DNA of 49,201 bases from Candidatus Omnitrophota bacterium (GCA_903901225.1 CAIUQE010000002.1:1-49201); one strand, 5' to 3'; shown: positions 9,791 through 17,048, counted from the first letter of the stretch. Numbers and translations are program-made. Notes: a model not told the origin generated them from the sequence alone.

Positions 9791-11225
9791 TCTGATTTAT
9801 TCCTGCGAATATCATTAAAATCAAGCCGGCCAAAGTGTATAAAAAGAATCTCAAACCATAAAACTCATACAAATCCCATTGTTGCCTGTCTTGCAACCAC
9901 TTCCACGCGAGAGAACACAATAACGGGATCGAATAAAAAAGGAACCCGATCAACAGCACCGTGACCAGATCCCGGTCCGCGAACGACGCCAGTTGCACCC
10001 TCGTGTGCCCCTCAGGCCCGACACGAACGATCTCATCCTTAACCCGCATCCATAAAAACCCCAAGGAAGGTATCCTGATCAACAAAAATCCTATGGTCAC
10101 GACTATCCACGTCACAAAAATAGCCATAGCATTCGTAAACAGATTCTCCTTCCAAAACAAATCGAGGACCGGCTTTAAAACAAATTGATACCCGATAATA
10201 AGGACCGCATAATAGATCCCCCATACCAGGTACTTCCATTCAGCGCCATGCCAGACCCCGACACATCCCCAGGAAACCAAGACAGCGATCGCGTACCCCA
10301 ACCCCAACGGCAATCTTGCAAGCTTGAAAACCAAGGGCAAAAACAAATAATCTTTCATCCATGAAGTTAGCGAAATATGCCACCTGTTCCAAAAATCCAT
10401 AACATTCTTGGCCAGGAATGGCTTGTTAAAATTATTTATTAACTCGAACCCCAATAATCTTGAAGACCCGCGCGCAAAATCAGTATACGCAGAAAAATCG
10501 GCATACAACTGGATCCCGAAACCCAATCCACCAGCGAGCAATAACCCTATCGAAGGCTTTTCAAACCGAAAGACCATGTATAAAATTGCCGCTAAATTGT
10601 CTGCAATAACCAGTTTCTTTACCAATCCCCATACAATAAGATCGATCCCGCTCATAAAATGACGGCCATCAAAGACCCGTTCCTTCTGGATCTGAACAAG
10701 TAAGTTAGTTGCCCTTTGAATAGGGCCTGCAATAAGCTTCGGAAAGAAAGCTATGAACAAGCTAAGATCAATAAATGATCTGGTGGGTTGAATAACTCCG
10801 CGATAAACATCAAAGGTGTAACTCAAAAGTTCAAATGTAAAAAATGAAATGCCAAGAGGCAGGATAATATTCAAATGAAGATGGTTGGCGTTAATATGCA
10901 AGCTGGCGAAAATGGGATCAAGCGACTTGATGAAAAAATTCATGTATTTGAAATAACATAACAAGCCTAAATTCCAGATTATGTTGAAATACAAATATAA
11001 ATCCCTGTGCCCGCCATCCTTGGCCGGGCTCAAACGCAATGCCGTAAAATACACCACCCCTGCAGAACCAATGATAAGCGATAAAAAACGCCAGTCCCAT
11101 GTCGCGTAAAAAATATAACTACACAGGAGAAAAAAAACATTCTGAGACCGGTGGTTGAGCCGCCAATACACAAGAACAACAACAGCAAGAAAGACAAAGT
11201 AACTTAATTGCGGAAAAATGATCAT
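9765..11225 (-). CDS. MBOAT acyltransferase (DltB/AlgI family)
   Basis: Polytopic membrane O-acyltransferase of 486 residues with about 11 hydrophobic segments. The family hallmarks are present: FFPKLIAGPIQR (160-171), DFWNRWHISLTSWMKDYLFLPL around His283, and GVWHGAEW with the invariant His326. Such enzymes pass an acyl group across the membrane from a carrier protein (DltB) or similar donor to a polysaccharide. The start overlaps the ligase stop as ATGA. Neighbouring carrier protein and ligase point to a DltB-like role rather than alginate acetylation. Confidence 0.9.
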   Translation of the reverse strand: MIIFPQLSYFVFLAVVVLVYWRLNHRSQNVFFLLCSYIFYATWDWRFLSLIIGSAGVVYFTALRLSPAKDGGHRDLYLYFNIIWNLGLLCYFKYMNFFIKSLDPIFASLHINANHLHLNIILPLGISFFTFELLSYTFDVYRGVIQPTRSFIDLSLFIAFFPKLIAGPIQRATNLLVQIQKERVFDGRHFMSGIDLIVWGLVKKLVIADNLAAILYMVFRFEKPSIGLLLAGGLGFGIQLYADFSAYTDFARGSSRLLGFELINNFNKPFLAKNVMDFWNRWHISLTSWMKDYLFLPLVFKLARLPLGLGYAIAVLVSWGCVGVWHGAEWKYLVWGIYYAVLIIGYQFVLKPVLDLFWKENLFTNAMAIFVTWIVVTIGFLLIRIPSLGFLWMRVKDEIVRVGPEGHTRVQLASFADRDLVTVLLIGFLFYSIPLLCSLAWKWLQDRQQWDLYEFYGLRFFLYTLAGLILMIFAGINQNDFIYFRF

Positions 11226-13441
11226 TCTCTGGTATTCCCCATGAACCAGGGCTTTTCAGAAGTGCCCGATTTGATCGAATGGATATAGATCGTGGGAAGG
11301 GGGGGGCTGATGATCCGATAGGCCGGGTCGTTGTGCGTAAAAAAAACATTCCCGACACCGTACCGGGCCACAACATCACGTTCCGCGCTCATGACTGCAA
11401 AATACTTCCTTGCCCCTGCTTCAACGTCTTGATGCATGCCCAGCCCTTTAGCCTGTTTCATGAACCGATCTTTCAAAGGGAAACACGCCCAAGCCTGTTG
11501 AAATTCCTGCGTGTCTAATTCTCGGAAAACATCATCAAGAACAAGCCCATGCCCGGACCAAATATCGCTTAAATAAACACATTCAAAATCCCTCTTTCGA
11601 CACTCATTTATGATCGCATTAAAATAATTTCTCGCTGTCGCCTCCGGGACAAGGTTGCATCGCCCGTGGATGTCAGCCAGAATCAATCGGATCCTGGCGA
11701 CCGGCTTGCCTGCGGCCTTGTTGATCTCATCCAGAAGCTTGCGTAAATTATCCAATACAGCCCCGTCATTCTCGTTGGCATCCTGCCGATAACCAACGCC
11801 CCAGAACCCCAAAAGATAAAAATGTTCACGGCTCAACAAAGCCGATTGAAGGATATCGACGATCGCATTAACATCCGGCGTTTTCGCCTTTCTGTAACGC
11901 GCCTTATCCAAAACCGCAACGATCTCGCGGCTTGTCTGACCTGTGACATATTCCTTGAGTTTGCGTAAATTAACCTTACCGACATCATTCTTGGGGAAAC
12001 ACCCGCAAAAAATAAATTCATCCGGGAAGTTGTGCTGTGACAATTTCTCTCGGGAGAAATCCAACACATGCTGCTCGGGATTATCAGCGCCCTCCTTCAA
12101 AATACACGCAGAAACAACCTTCTCCCCCAATATTTCGTCAGGCACGCCGAACGTGCACGACTCAGCAACAAAAGAACAACGCCCAATGACCACATCAATA
12201 TCCTCGGGGACGATCAACTGCCCCTTTCGCTTGATGATATTCTTGATCCTCCCGACGATAACAAGCTGTCCGTCTTGATCGATCAAGCCGACATCGCCGG
12301 TCCTGAGCCATCCATCCATAAAAACAGCTCTTGTTGCTTCAGCATTTCCCCAATACCCCTTCATGACAATATCGCCCTTAACGAGAACTTCACCACAACC
12401 CGGCGGCATGGCGTCTGAAAGGGAGAGCATGGCGGGATCAACGCGGAGCTCACAGCCAACAGGTATCCCTGCCGTATCATAGCGCTTCCGGGCATCCCGT
12501 GGCGTCATCGTCACCCACGTTGTCGTTTCCGTAAGACCATATCCCTGATAACATGGGACATGGAAACGATCTTCAAAATCCCTCCAAATGTTCGGTTTAA
12601 GCTGTGCTGTGCCAACAAGCGCATATTGCACTGAAGTAATATCTTTGCCCGCGCCCTCCGGATACAACGCAAGCAACGACGCCATAATTGATGGCGTTAC
12701 GCTAAGGACCTGTATCCTGTTATGCTCAACAATATTCCAAAGATTCCGGGCCAATATAAAACCGTAAACATCATCAATAAAAATATGCGCCTCGGCGAGA
12801 ATACACGCCAGCCCGGTGATCATCGGCGCATTGATCTGATAAAAAGGCAACATCGACAAAAATCTCTGCCCTTCTTTATAATCGTAAAATGAAGACAACT
12901 GCAGGGCCATCGCATAAAGATTCTTGTACGTCAACCCTACCCCCTTACTGTTGGTAGTTGTCCCTGATGTATAGATAATAAGCGCAACTCTCCCGTCAAT
13001 GTCTTCCTTATCAAAAAAGTCTTTTGAAAAACCATCCCCTCTGCCGCTTGCCAGACATAGCATATTCTTGCCATCCACGGGAACAACTTCAAAACCGCTC
13101 AAAATGCCCTTCAAATCTGCTTGGATTTCATCATAAAAAATAATTTTTGGCGCCAGCTGCTTCAAAATATTATTCAACTCATCAACATGCATATGAGGAT
13201 TCAGCGGCACAAGGGCGGCTTTCGTGGCCGCGCAGGCAAAGAACAAAGGAAAGAAAAATCCGGAATTAACGGTAAAATAAACAATTTTATCGCCTGATGC
13301 CACTGACCTGTTCCTGAGGAAAGATGCCAGGCTCGCACTGGCGTGATGCAGGTCGCCATAACTATAACTTCTTGCATTTTTCAGATCTGAAAGAAAAGTT
13401 CGATGCCCCGAGGGATGGCGTAAGAAGGGAAACTGGTTCAT
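11222..13441 (-). CDS. AMP-forming ligase with an unrecognised C-terminal domain
   Basis: Residues 1-500 form an ANL adenylation enzyme: YTSGTTTNSKG (157-167), YGLTETT (301-307), TGD (381-383), GRIK (397-400) and the catalytic lysine at about 489 in NDVGKVN. It probably activates a carboxylate as AMP ester and loads it on the adjacent carrier protein, like DltA; the substrate cannot be read. Residues from about 510 to 739 form a separate domain, with LLGFWGVGYR (543-552), LILADIHG (586-593) and YLSDIW (623-628), that I do not recognise. DltA has only about 500 residues, so the extra 230 are notable. The start overlaps the carrier gene as ATGA. Confidence 0.85.
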   Translation of the reverse strand: MNQFPFLRHPSGHRTFLSDLKNARSYSYGDLHHASASLASFLRNRSVASGDKIVYFTVNSGFFFPLFFACAATKAALVPLNPHMHVDELNNILKQLAPKIIFYDEIQADLKGILSGFEVVPVDGKNMLCLASGRGDGFSKDFFDKEDIDGRVALIIYTSGTTTNSKGVGLTYKNLYAMALQLSSFYDYKEGQRFLSMLPFYQINAPMITGLACILAEAHIFIDDVYGFILARNLWNIVEHNRIQVLSVTPSIMASLLALYPEGAGKDITSVQYALVGTAQLKPNIWRDFEDRFHVPCYQGYGLTETTTWVTMTPRDARKRYDTAGIPVGCELRVDPAMLSLSDAMPPGCGEVLVKGDIVMKGYWGNAEATRAVFMDGWLRTGDVGLIDQDGQLVIVGRIKNIIKRKGQLIVPEDIDVVIGRCSFVAESCTFGVPDEILGEKVVSACILKEGADNPEQHVLDFSREKLSQHNFPDEFIFCGCFPKNDVGKVNLRKLKEYVTGQTSREIVAVLDKARYRKAKTPDVNAIVDILQSALLSREHFYLLGFWGVGYRQDANENDGAVLDNLRKLLDEINKAAGKPVARIRLILADIHGRCNLVPEATARNYFNAIINECRKRDFECVYLSDIWSGHGLVLDDVFRELDTQEFQQAWACFPLKDRFMKQAKGLGMHQDVEAGARKYFAVMSAERDVVARYGVGNVFFTHNDPAYRIISPPLPTIYIHSIKSGTSEKPWFMGNTRE

Positions 13442-13689
13442 TTTTCACCCTGTCTGCGTGTGACAAAATAATCAAGCTTCTCTAAGGAATTGATCCTTTC
13501 ATTGGCCAGATCTGCGACATCGATGGTGATCTTGAATTCAGACTCTATCAAAGTAATGACTTTGATCAATTCGAATGAATCAAATATGTTTTTTTTAACG
13601 AAATCCTCTCCATCAGCGAGCTTTTGTATCAAGCGCGCCTTACTCTTGAAATTCTTCACCAATATTTCCCGGACTTTTTCTTTTACCAT
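13438..13689 (-). CDS. Acyl/peptidyl carrier protein (DltC-like)
   Basis: Eighty-three residues with the carrier four-helix pattern. FDSFELIKVITLIESEF carries the phosphopantetheine-bearing serine (Ser38) in the DSxE-type context. It precedes an adenylating enzyme, MBOAT and SGNH genes, so it is the likely shuttle for the activated group. ATG 13689 has no ribosome site of its own. It overlaps the stop of a 26-codon upstream frame, suggesting coupled translation. Confidence 0.85.
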   Translation of the reverse strand: MVKEKVREILVKNFKSKARLIQKLADGEDFVKKNIFDSFELIKVITLIESEFKITIDVADLANERINSLEKLDYFVTRRQGEK

Positions 13690-13763
13690 GTGATCATATC
13701 AATACAATCAAGGATCTTGTCCACGGAACAGCCTTTGATCAAACTGAACGCCGACATATTCAT
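13683..13763 (-). CDS. 26-codon upstream ORF coupled to the carrier gene
   Basis: The frame is ATG 13763 to TAA 13683-13685 and encodes MNMSAFSLIKGC plus 14 more residues. AAAAGGAAAACGGGG precedes it as a ribosome site, while the carrier gene has none. Its TAA overlaps the carrier ATG (ATGGTAA). It may be a leader peptide that loads ribosomes onto the operon, or the vestige of a longer gene, since the frame stays open about 20 codons further upstream. It does not resemble DltX. Confidence 0.4.
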   Translation of the reverse strand: MNMSAFSLIKGCSVDKILDCIDMITW

Positions 13764-13806
13764 CCCCGTTTTCCTTTTATAATGATCCTCAACCCTTATC
13801 TCCCGT

Positions 13807-13815
13807 ATTATAACA
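13807..13815 (-). promoter_or_regulatory. Extended -10 promoter of the dlt-like operon
   Basis: TGTTATAAT on minus gives a consensus TATAAT (plus 13807-13812) with an upstream TG. No good -35 is seen at the right spacing. Predicted transcripts start near 13800, some 37 nt before the 26-codon ORF. Confidence 0.5.
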
Positions 13816-14141
13816 CCGCGTGTGCCTTAAGCATGGCAACTGAAAAAGATCAGCCCCACTCGTCGTCCGTCATAGCCTTGGCTCAGATCTTTCTGATACC
13901 GACCTTCAAAACACCGGCACGCAGAATATAAGAATTCAAGAATCATGATAATACATCAAACTATATAAGTCATTTAAAAATGTGTGAATGAACGATATAA
14001 AACACTTTCAAGCTTGAGCTGAAGACCCCAGCACAAAACCGACAATTTATGACCGCTTTCCCAGTCACATCTTCAATAATGCCGTGTTGGTAAAAAATTA
14101 TCCACGATGATGCGATGTTTACGGCAACAAAGAATCCATCC
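13816..14141. other. Intergenic region without recognisable gene
   Basis: AT-rich sequence between the dlt-like operon and the glnB terminator. No ORF with a ribosome site, RNA family or repeat was recognised. Confidence 0.5.
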
Positions 14142-14177
14142 AAAAAAAAAGGGAAGGGGTGTTAAAACCCCTTCCCC
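14142..14177 (-). terminator. Rho-independent terminator after glnB
   Basis: GGGAAGGGG (14151-14159) pairs perfectly with CCCCTTCCC (14168-14176) around an 8-nt loop. On the minus strand nine T residues follow (plus A run 14142-14150). It ends the amtB-glnB unit. Confidence 0.92.
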
Positions 14178-14248
14178 TCAAGATTGACCATTTTACTTTC
14201 ATGCGAACCGTATCGTCTACGTATTGACACGGTTGAAAACCAGGCTTA

Positions 14249-14590
14249 TCAGCCTATCGCCACCCCTCCGCGCTCTTCCGTACGGATACGGACGGTCTGT
14301 TCCAGGGGCAGGACAAATATCTTGCCGTCCCCTGTTTCACCGGTCTTCGCGCCTTTGATGATCGCCTTGATGGCCGGCTCGACAAAGTTCTCGTTGACCG
14401 CGATCTCAAGACGGACCTTACGCAGAAGGTTCCCCATCTCTTTCGCGCCGCGGTAGATCTCGGTGACGCCCTTCTGACGGCCGTGCCCCAACACTTCGCT
14501 GACCGTTATCAGGTTGATCTCGGACTTGTACAACTCGTCCCGGACATCGTCAAGCTTGCCCGGCTGTATGATCGCAATGATCAATTTCAT
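14249..14590 (-). CDS. glnB: PII nitrogen signal protein
   Basis: Trimeric sensor of ATP/ADP and 2-oxoglutarate, 113 residues, likely a GlnK that gates the neighbouring AmtB. The T-loop reads [21 protein letters not shown]. Position 46 is Tyr, but position 51, the uridylylated Tyr in proteobacteria, is Glu, and position 49 is Ala. Known PII covalent modifications at these sites are therefore not possible, and control must be by ligand binding. AAAGGAG precedes the ATG. It lies 30 nt after amtB, the reverse of the common glnK-amtB order. Confidence 0.95.
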   Translation of the reverse strand: MKLIIAIIQPGKLDDVRDELYKSEINLITVSEVLGHGRQKGVTEIYRGAKEMGNLLRKVRLEIAVNENFVEPAIKAIIKGAKTGETGDGKIFVLPLEQTVRIRTEERGGVAIG

Positions 14591-14620
14591 GGAAAACTCC
14601 TTTCTAATTTTATATTTGCA

Positions 14621-15847
14621 TTATTCCAACATTGTGTACGCGCGCTCATGATGCTCGGTAAGGTCAAGACCGACATCCTCGTCCTTGGTCGAGACCCTCA
14701 TGCCCAGGACAAGGTCAACCGCCTTGTACAGGATAGCCGTCACAATGCCCGAATAGATCAACGTGACCGCCACAGCCTTGAGCTGGATGATGAACTGCGC
14801 CGGGTTGCCGTAGAACCAGCCGTCATTACCGGCCGAATTCACGAGCTTGGTGGCAAAAAGGCCCGTGGCCAGTGCCCCCCAGATCCCGCCGATGCAATGC
14901 ACGCCGAACGCGTCAAGCGCGTCATCATACCCCAGCTTCGGCTTGATGATCGCGGCCGCAATATAACAGAACACGCTCACCAGCAGGCCGATGACCAAGG
15001 CCCCGGTGACATTCACGAAACCGGCCGCAGGCGTGATCGCGACAAGCCCCGCCACAGCGCCGGAACAAATACCGAACAAGGTCGGCTTTCCGTTACGGAA
15101 CCACTCGATGAACGCCCAGCTCAATCCCGCCGCCGCCGCTGCCGTATTGGTCACGACGAACGCGTTCGTCGCGAGCCCGTTGGCCGCGAGAGCAGAACCG
15201 GCATTGAACCCGAACCAGCCGAACCACAAGAGAGCCGTACCCAGCGCCACGAACGGAAGGTTGTGCGGCGAGGGGATATGCTTGTCGGCATTCTTGCGCG
15301 GACCGATCATCAGCGCGGTGATCAGCGCCGCGATACCGGCATTGATGTGCACGACCGTACCACCGGCGAAGTCAAGCGCGCCAAGATTACGCAAGAACCC
15401 GCCCATGCCCCATACCCAGTGGCAGATCGGCGCGTAGACCAGCGTCAGCCACAGAGCCATGAAAACGACAAAGGAAGAGAACTTCATCCTTTCCGCGAAG
15501 GCACCGAGGATCAGCGCCGGCGTGATGACCGCGAACATGGCCTGGAAGATCATGAAGGCCTGATGCGGGATGGTGGCCGAATAATCGTTATACGGTTCAA
15601 CACCCACGCCATTCAACAGGGACCACTGGAACCCACCCCAAAACCCGGTACCAGGGGCGAACGACAAGCTGTAGCCGTAAACCACCCACAGCACGCTGAC
15701 CAGGCAGAGCACAAAGAAGCACTGCATTAAAATACTCAACACGTTCTTTCTCCTGACCATCCCTCCGTAGAAGAAAGCCAGCCCCGGTGTCATGAGCATG
15801 ACAAGGGCCGTCGAAACCAGAACCCAAGCTGTATCTCCTGCATTCAT
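14621..15847 (-). CDS. amtB: Ammonium transporter
   Basis: Inner-membrane ammonium channel/transporter of 408 residues with 11 predicted helices. The twin pore histidines are His168 (GGTVVHINAG) and His317 (DAFGVHCIGG). The C-terminal tail (RVSTKDEDVGLDLTEHHERAY) is the conserved segment that contacts PII. AGGAG stands before ATG 15847. Expression is probably controlled by the long structured leader and attenuator upstream, and activity by the adjacent PII protein. Confidence 0.96.
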   Translation of the reverse strand: MNAGDTAWVLVSTALVMLMTPGLAFFYGGMVRRKNVLSILMQCFFVLCLVSVLWVVYGYSLSFAPGTGFWGGFQWSLLNGVGVEPYNDYSATIPHQAFMIFQAMFAVITPALILGAFAERMKFSSFVVFMALWLTLVYAPICHWVWGMGGFLRNLGALDFAGGTVVHINAGIAALITALMIGPRKNADKHIPSPHNLPFVALGTALLWFGWFGFNAGSALAANGLATNAFVVTNTAAAAAGLSWAFIEWFRNGKPTLFGICSGAVAGLVAITPAAGFVNVTGALVIGLLVSVFCYIAAAIIKPKLGYDDALDAFGVHCIGGIWGALATGLFATKLVNSAGNDGWFYGNPAQFIIQLKAVAVTLIYSGIVTAILYKAVDLVLGMRVSTKDEDVGLDLTEHHERAYTMLE

Positions 15848-15913
15848 TAGACCACTCCTGTTTTATTACTGTTAAACGTTTGATGATACTGAACGGGAGG
15901 CGCGCTGCTGGCA

Positions 15914-15957
15914 CAAAATAAACAAGCGCCTCCAATTCACCTGTGAATTGAAGACGC
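15914..15957 (-). terminator. Attenuator terminator in the amtB leader
   Basis: A 14-bp uninterrupted stem (15926-15939 with 15944-15957, two G-U pairs) closes a CAGG loop. On minus it is followed by TTGTTTATTTTG. It lies 66 nt before the amtB start, so it would stop transcription ahead of the gene. Confidence 0.65.
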
Positions 15958-15968
15958 CTTTGTCTTCA
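15949..15968 (-). promoter_or_regulatory. ANTAR-type hexaloop hairpin (antiterminator)
   Basis: TGAAGAC and GTCTTCA pair perfectly (7 bp) around the hexaloop AAAGGC. Known ANTAR-protein targets have two hairpins with six-base loops carrying A at position 1 and G at position 4; this loop fits. Its 3' arm is also part of the terminator 5' arm, so the two cannot form together. A first hairpin is uncertain: a 3-bp stem at 15981-15992 has loop AGGGAC, which also fits A1/G4 but is weak. Confidence 0.5.
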
Positions 15969-16106
15969 GCCCTTTTAAGAGCCGTCCCTGGCGGGACTAT
16001 GTAAAGCTTCTTTACTTTATCTTCACGGACAGCCATCGCCCGTTATTTTCACGGCCTATTCGGCCGTGCTAGGACCCATAAATAAGGGATCCACTGAGAT
16101 GATTTA

Positions 16107-16135
16107 AATATACACTTCATTCGAAAAGAAATCAA
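16107..16135 (-). promoter_or_regulatory. Promoter of amtB-glnB
   Basis: -35 TTGATT (plus 16130-16135) and -10 TATATT (plus 16107-16112) are spaced by 17 nt. This is a sigma70-type match; no sigma54 GG-N10-GC element was noticed. Confidence 0.65.
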
Positions 16136-16210
16136 GCAATAAATTTATAAAGTTCTCCGTCGGAAATCGGAAGATCTATGAAATTATTTCCCCAATTTTC
16201 CCCATATATG

Positions 16211-16239
16211 TTGCGCGGCCGCCACGGACACCGTATAAT
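16211..16239 (+). promoter_or_regulatory. Promoter giving a leaderless transcript
   Basis: TTGCGC (16211-16216), a 17-nt spacer and consensus TATAAT (16234-16239). The expected start, 7 nt beyond the -10, is the A of the ATG at 16246. Confidence 0.6.
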
Positions 16240-16245
16240 GCTCTT

Positions 16246-16497
16246 ATGTTCATTCCGGAATTACTCATGATCATCCCGCTTCTCATCGTCCTCAGTATTT
16301 TTGGGCTTTCTTTCGTATTCCTGCCTACTATAGTAGCTATTGTCCGCAAGCACCGGCAGGTCGTCCCGATCCTGATCCTCAATATCCTCCTCTGGTGGAC
16401 GTTCATCGCCTGGGCCGTGGCCCTGGCCTGGGCGTTCGTCAAGGAAGACAAAGCCCCCGAATCCCTACCTCCATCGCAAGATACTGTTGCAAAGTAA
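16246..16497 (+). CDS. Superinfection-immunity-like small membrane protein
   Basis: Eighty-three residues with two helices. The segment FLPTIVAIVRKHRQ, then ILILNILLWWTFIAWAVALAWAF, matches the Imm superinfection-immunity family, first known from a phage protein that blocks DNA entry but widespread in bacterial chromosomes with unproven function. No ribosome site precedes the ATG, and the promoter places transcription start on it. The C-terminal tail is soluble and Pro/Ser-rich. It converges with spoVG across a large hairpin. Confidence 0.75.
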   Translation: MFIPELLMIIPLLIVLSIFGLSFVFLPTIVAIVRKHRQVVPILILNILLWWTFIAWAVALAWAFVKEDKAPESLPPSQDTVAK

Positions 16498-16510
16498 ACC
16501 CGGAATAAAA

Positions 16511-16607
16511 AGAGGGGCGCTCATTGCCTTATCCTTTGATAACGCACCCCCAGGCCTTTACCGGCCCCCGCCGGAAAAGGGCGTACCAATTGACTGAGCG
16601 CCCCTCT
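16511..16607 (-). repeat. 97-nt inverted-repeat structure, likely spoVG terminator or small RNA
   Basis: A perfect 13-bp inverted repeat (16511-16523 with 16595-16607) encloses 71 nt. Inside, CCGGC/GCCGG (16561-16565, 16570-16574) with a CCCC loop extends through CCTTT/AAAGG after one mismatch. On minus the closing stem is followed by TTTTATT, so it may terminate spoVG. The size and internal structure are more elaborate than a simple terminator. SRP RNA motifs were not found. Confidence 0.6.
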
Positions 16608-16611
16608 AATC

Positions 16612-16872
16612 TCAATTCTCTTTACGATAATGTTCCATCACCTTGTCAGAAAGGTCCTGGTAGACCGCGACAGAACGGCAAACAACCTGGTCATACCAGC
16701 GATTATCCTTTCCCTGTTCCTGCGGCATGGAAACAAAAAACCCTTTCTTGCCTTCAAGCAGGCGAACCCCGCGGATCACGAGGGCGTCGTTCACCGCCAC
16801 ATCCGCGAACGCCTTCAAATTCCCCGCATCGGGCAACCGATACATCTTCTCAACATGGAACGTTAACGACAT
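16612..16872 (-). CDS. spoVG: SpoVG-family nucleic-acid-binding protein
   Basis: The 86 residues match SpoVG: KAFADVAVNDALVIRGVRLLEGKKGFFVSMP corresponds to the family's core strands and the GLFVAMP motif, followed by a C-terminal helix. SpoVG proteins bind DNA and RNA as small regulators; the name comes from Bacillus sporulation, which is not implied here. AAGGAGG lies five nt before ATG 16872. It is transcribed alone, divergent from the HTH-cupin regulator with a shared intergenic region. Confidence 0.88.
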   Translation of the reverse strand: MSLTFHVEKMYRLPDAGNLKAFADVAVNDALVIRGVRLLEGKKGFFVSMPQEQGKDNRWYDQVVCRSVAVYQDLSDKVMEHYRKEN

Positions 16873-16934
16873 ACTGCCTCCTTAAATTGGTTTTGCTTTC
16901 ACATTAGTTGATTTTTCATCAATTGATTTAATTA

Positions 16935-16963
16935 AATCTACCATCAAGTAGATGTTTTGTCAA
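16935..16963 (-). promoter_or_regulatory. Promoter of spoVG
   Basis: TTGACA (plus 16958-16963), a 17-nt spacer and TAGATT (plus 16935-16940). Confidence 0.65.
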
Positions 16964-17020
16964 CAATATATTTGTCGATTCGTCAATTTGATTTAAACGA
17001 TAGAATTCTTCGTTTGTTTA

Positions 17021-17048
17021 TTGATATTTATTCAACTTATGGTAATAT
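17021..17048 (+). promoter_or_regulatory. Promoter of the HTH-cupin gene
   Basis: TTGATA (17021-17026), a 16-nt spacer and TAATAT (17043-17048); the gene's AAGGAGG ribosome site follows at 17061-17067. Confidence 0.5.

Larger units (their letters stand above)
15848..16100 (-). promoter_or_regulatory. Structured amtB leader with attenuator
   Basis: About 250 nt lie between the predicted start and amtB. In 5'-3' order on minus the hairpins are: ggaccc/gggatcc arms (16072-16077, 16086-16092); a perfect 7-bp stem (16050-16056, 16062-16068); a perfect 6-bp stem (16001-16006, 16010-16015); a perfect 5-bp stem (15984-15988, 15993-15997); then an antiterminator-like hairpin (15949-15968) overlapping a terminator (15914-15957). 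This is the layout of a riboswitch or protein-dependent antitermination leader. No known riboswitch consensus was recognised. Confidence 0.65.

Noticed and set aside
14483-15730. 415-codon plus-strand frame opposite amtB
   Set aside because: Antisense shadow of amtB with an Arg/His/Gln-rich nonsense composition.
15914-16100. Fluoride (crcB-type) riboswitch in the amtB leader
   Set aside because: GGGCGATGG and AAAAGGGCTGA look similar at first, but the pseudoknot and the second strand of the fluoride consensus are missing, and the downstream gene does not fit.
16511-16607. Signal recognition particle RNA
   Set aside because: Length is close, but the conserved GGAAGG...AGCAG tip and GGTCAGG internal loop are absent on both strands.
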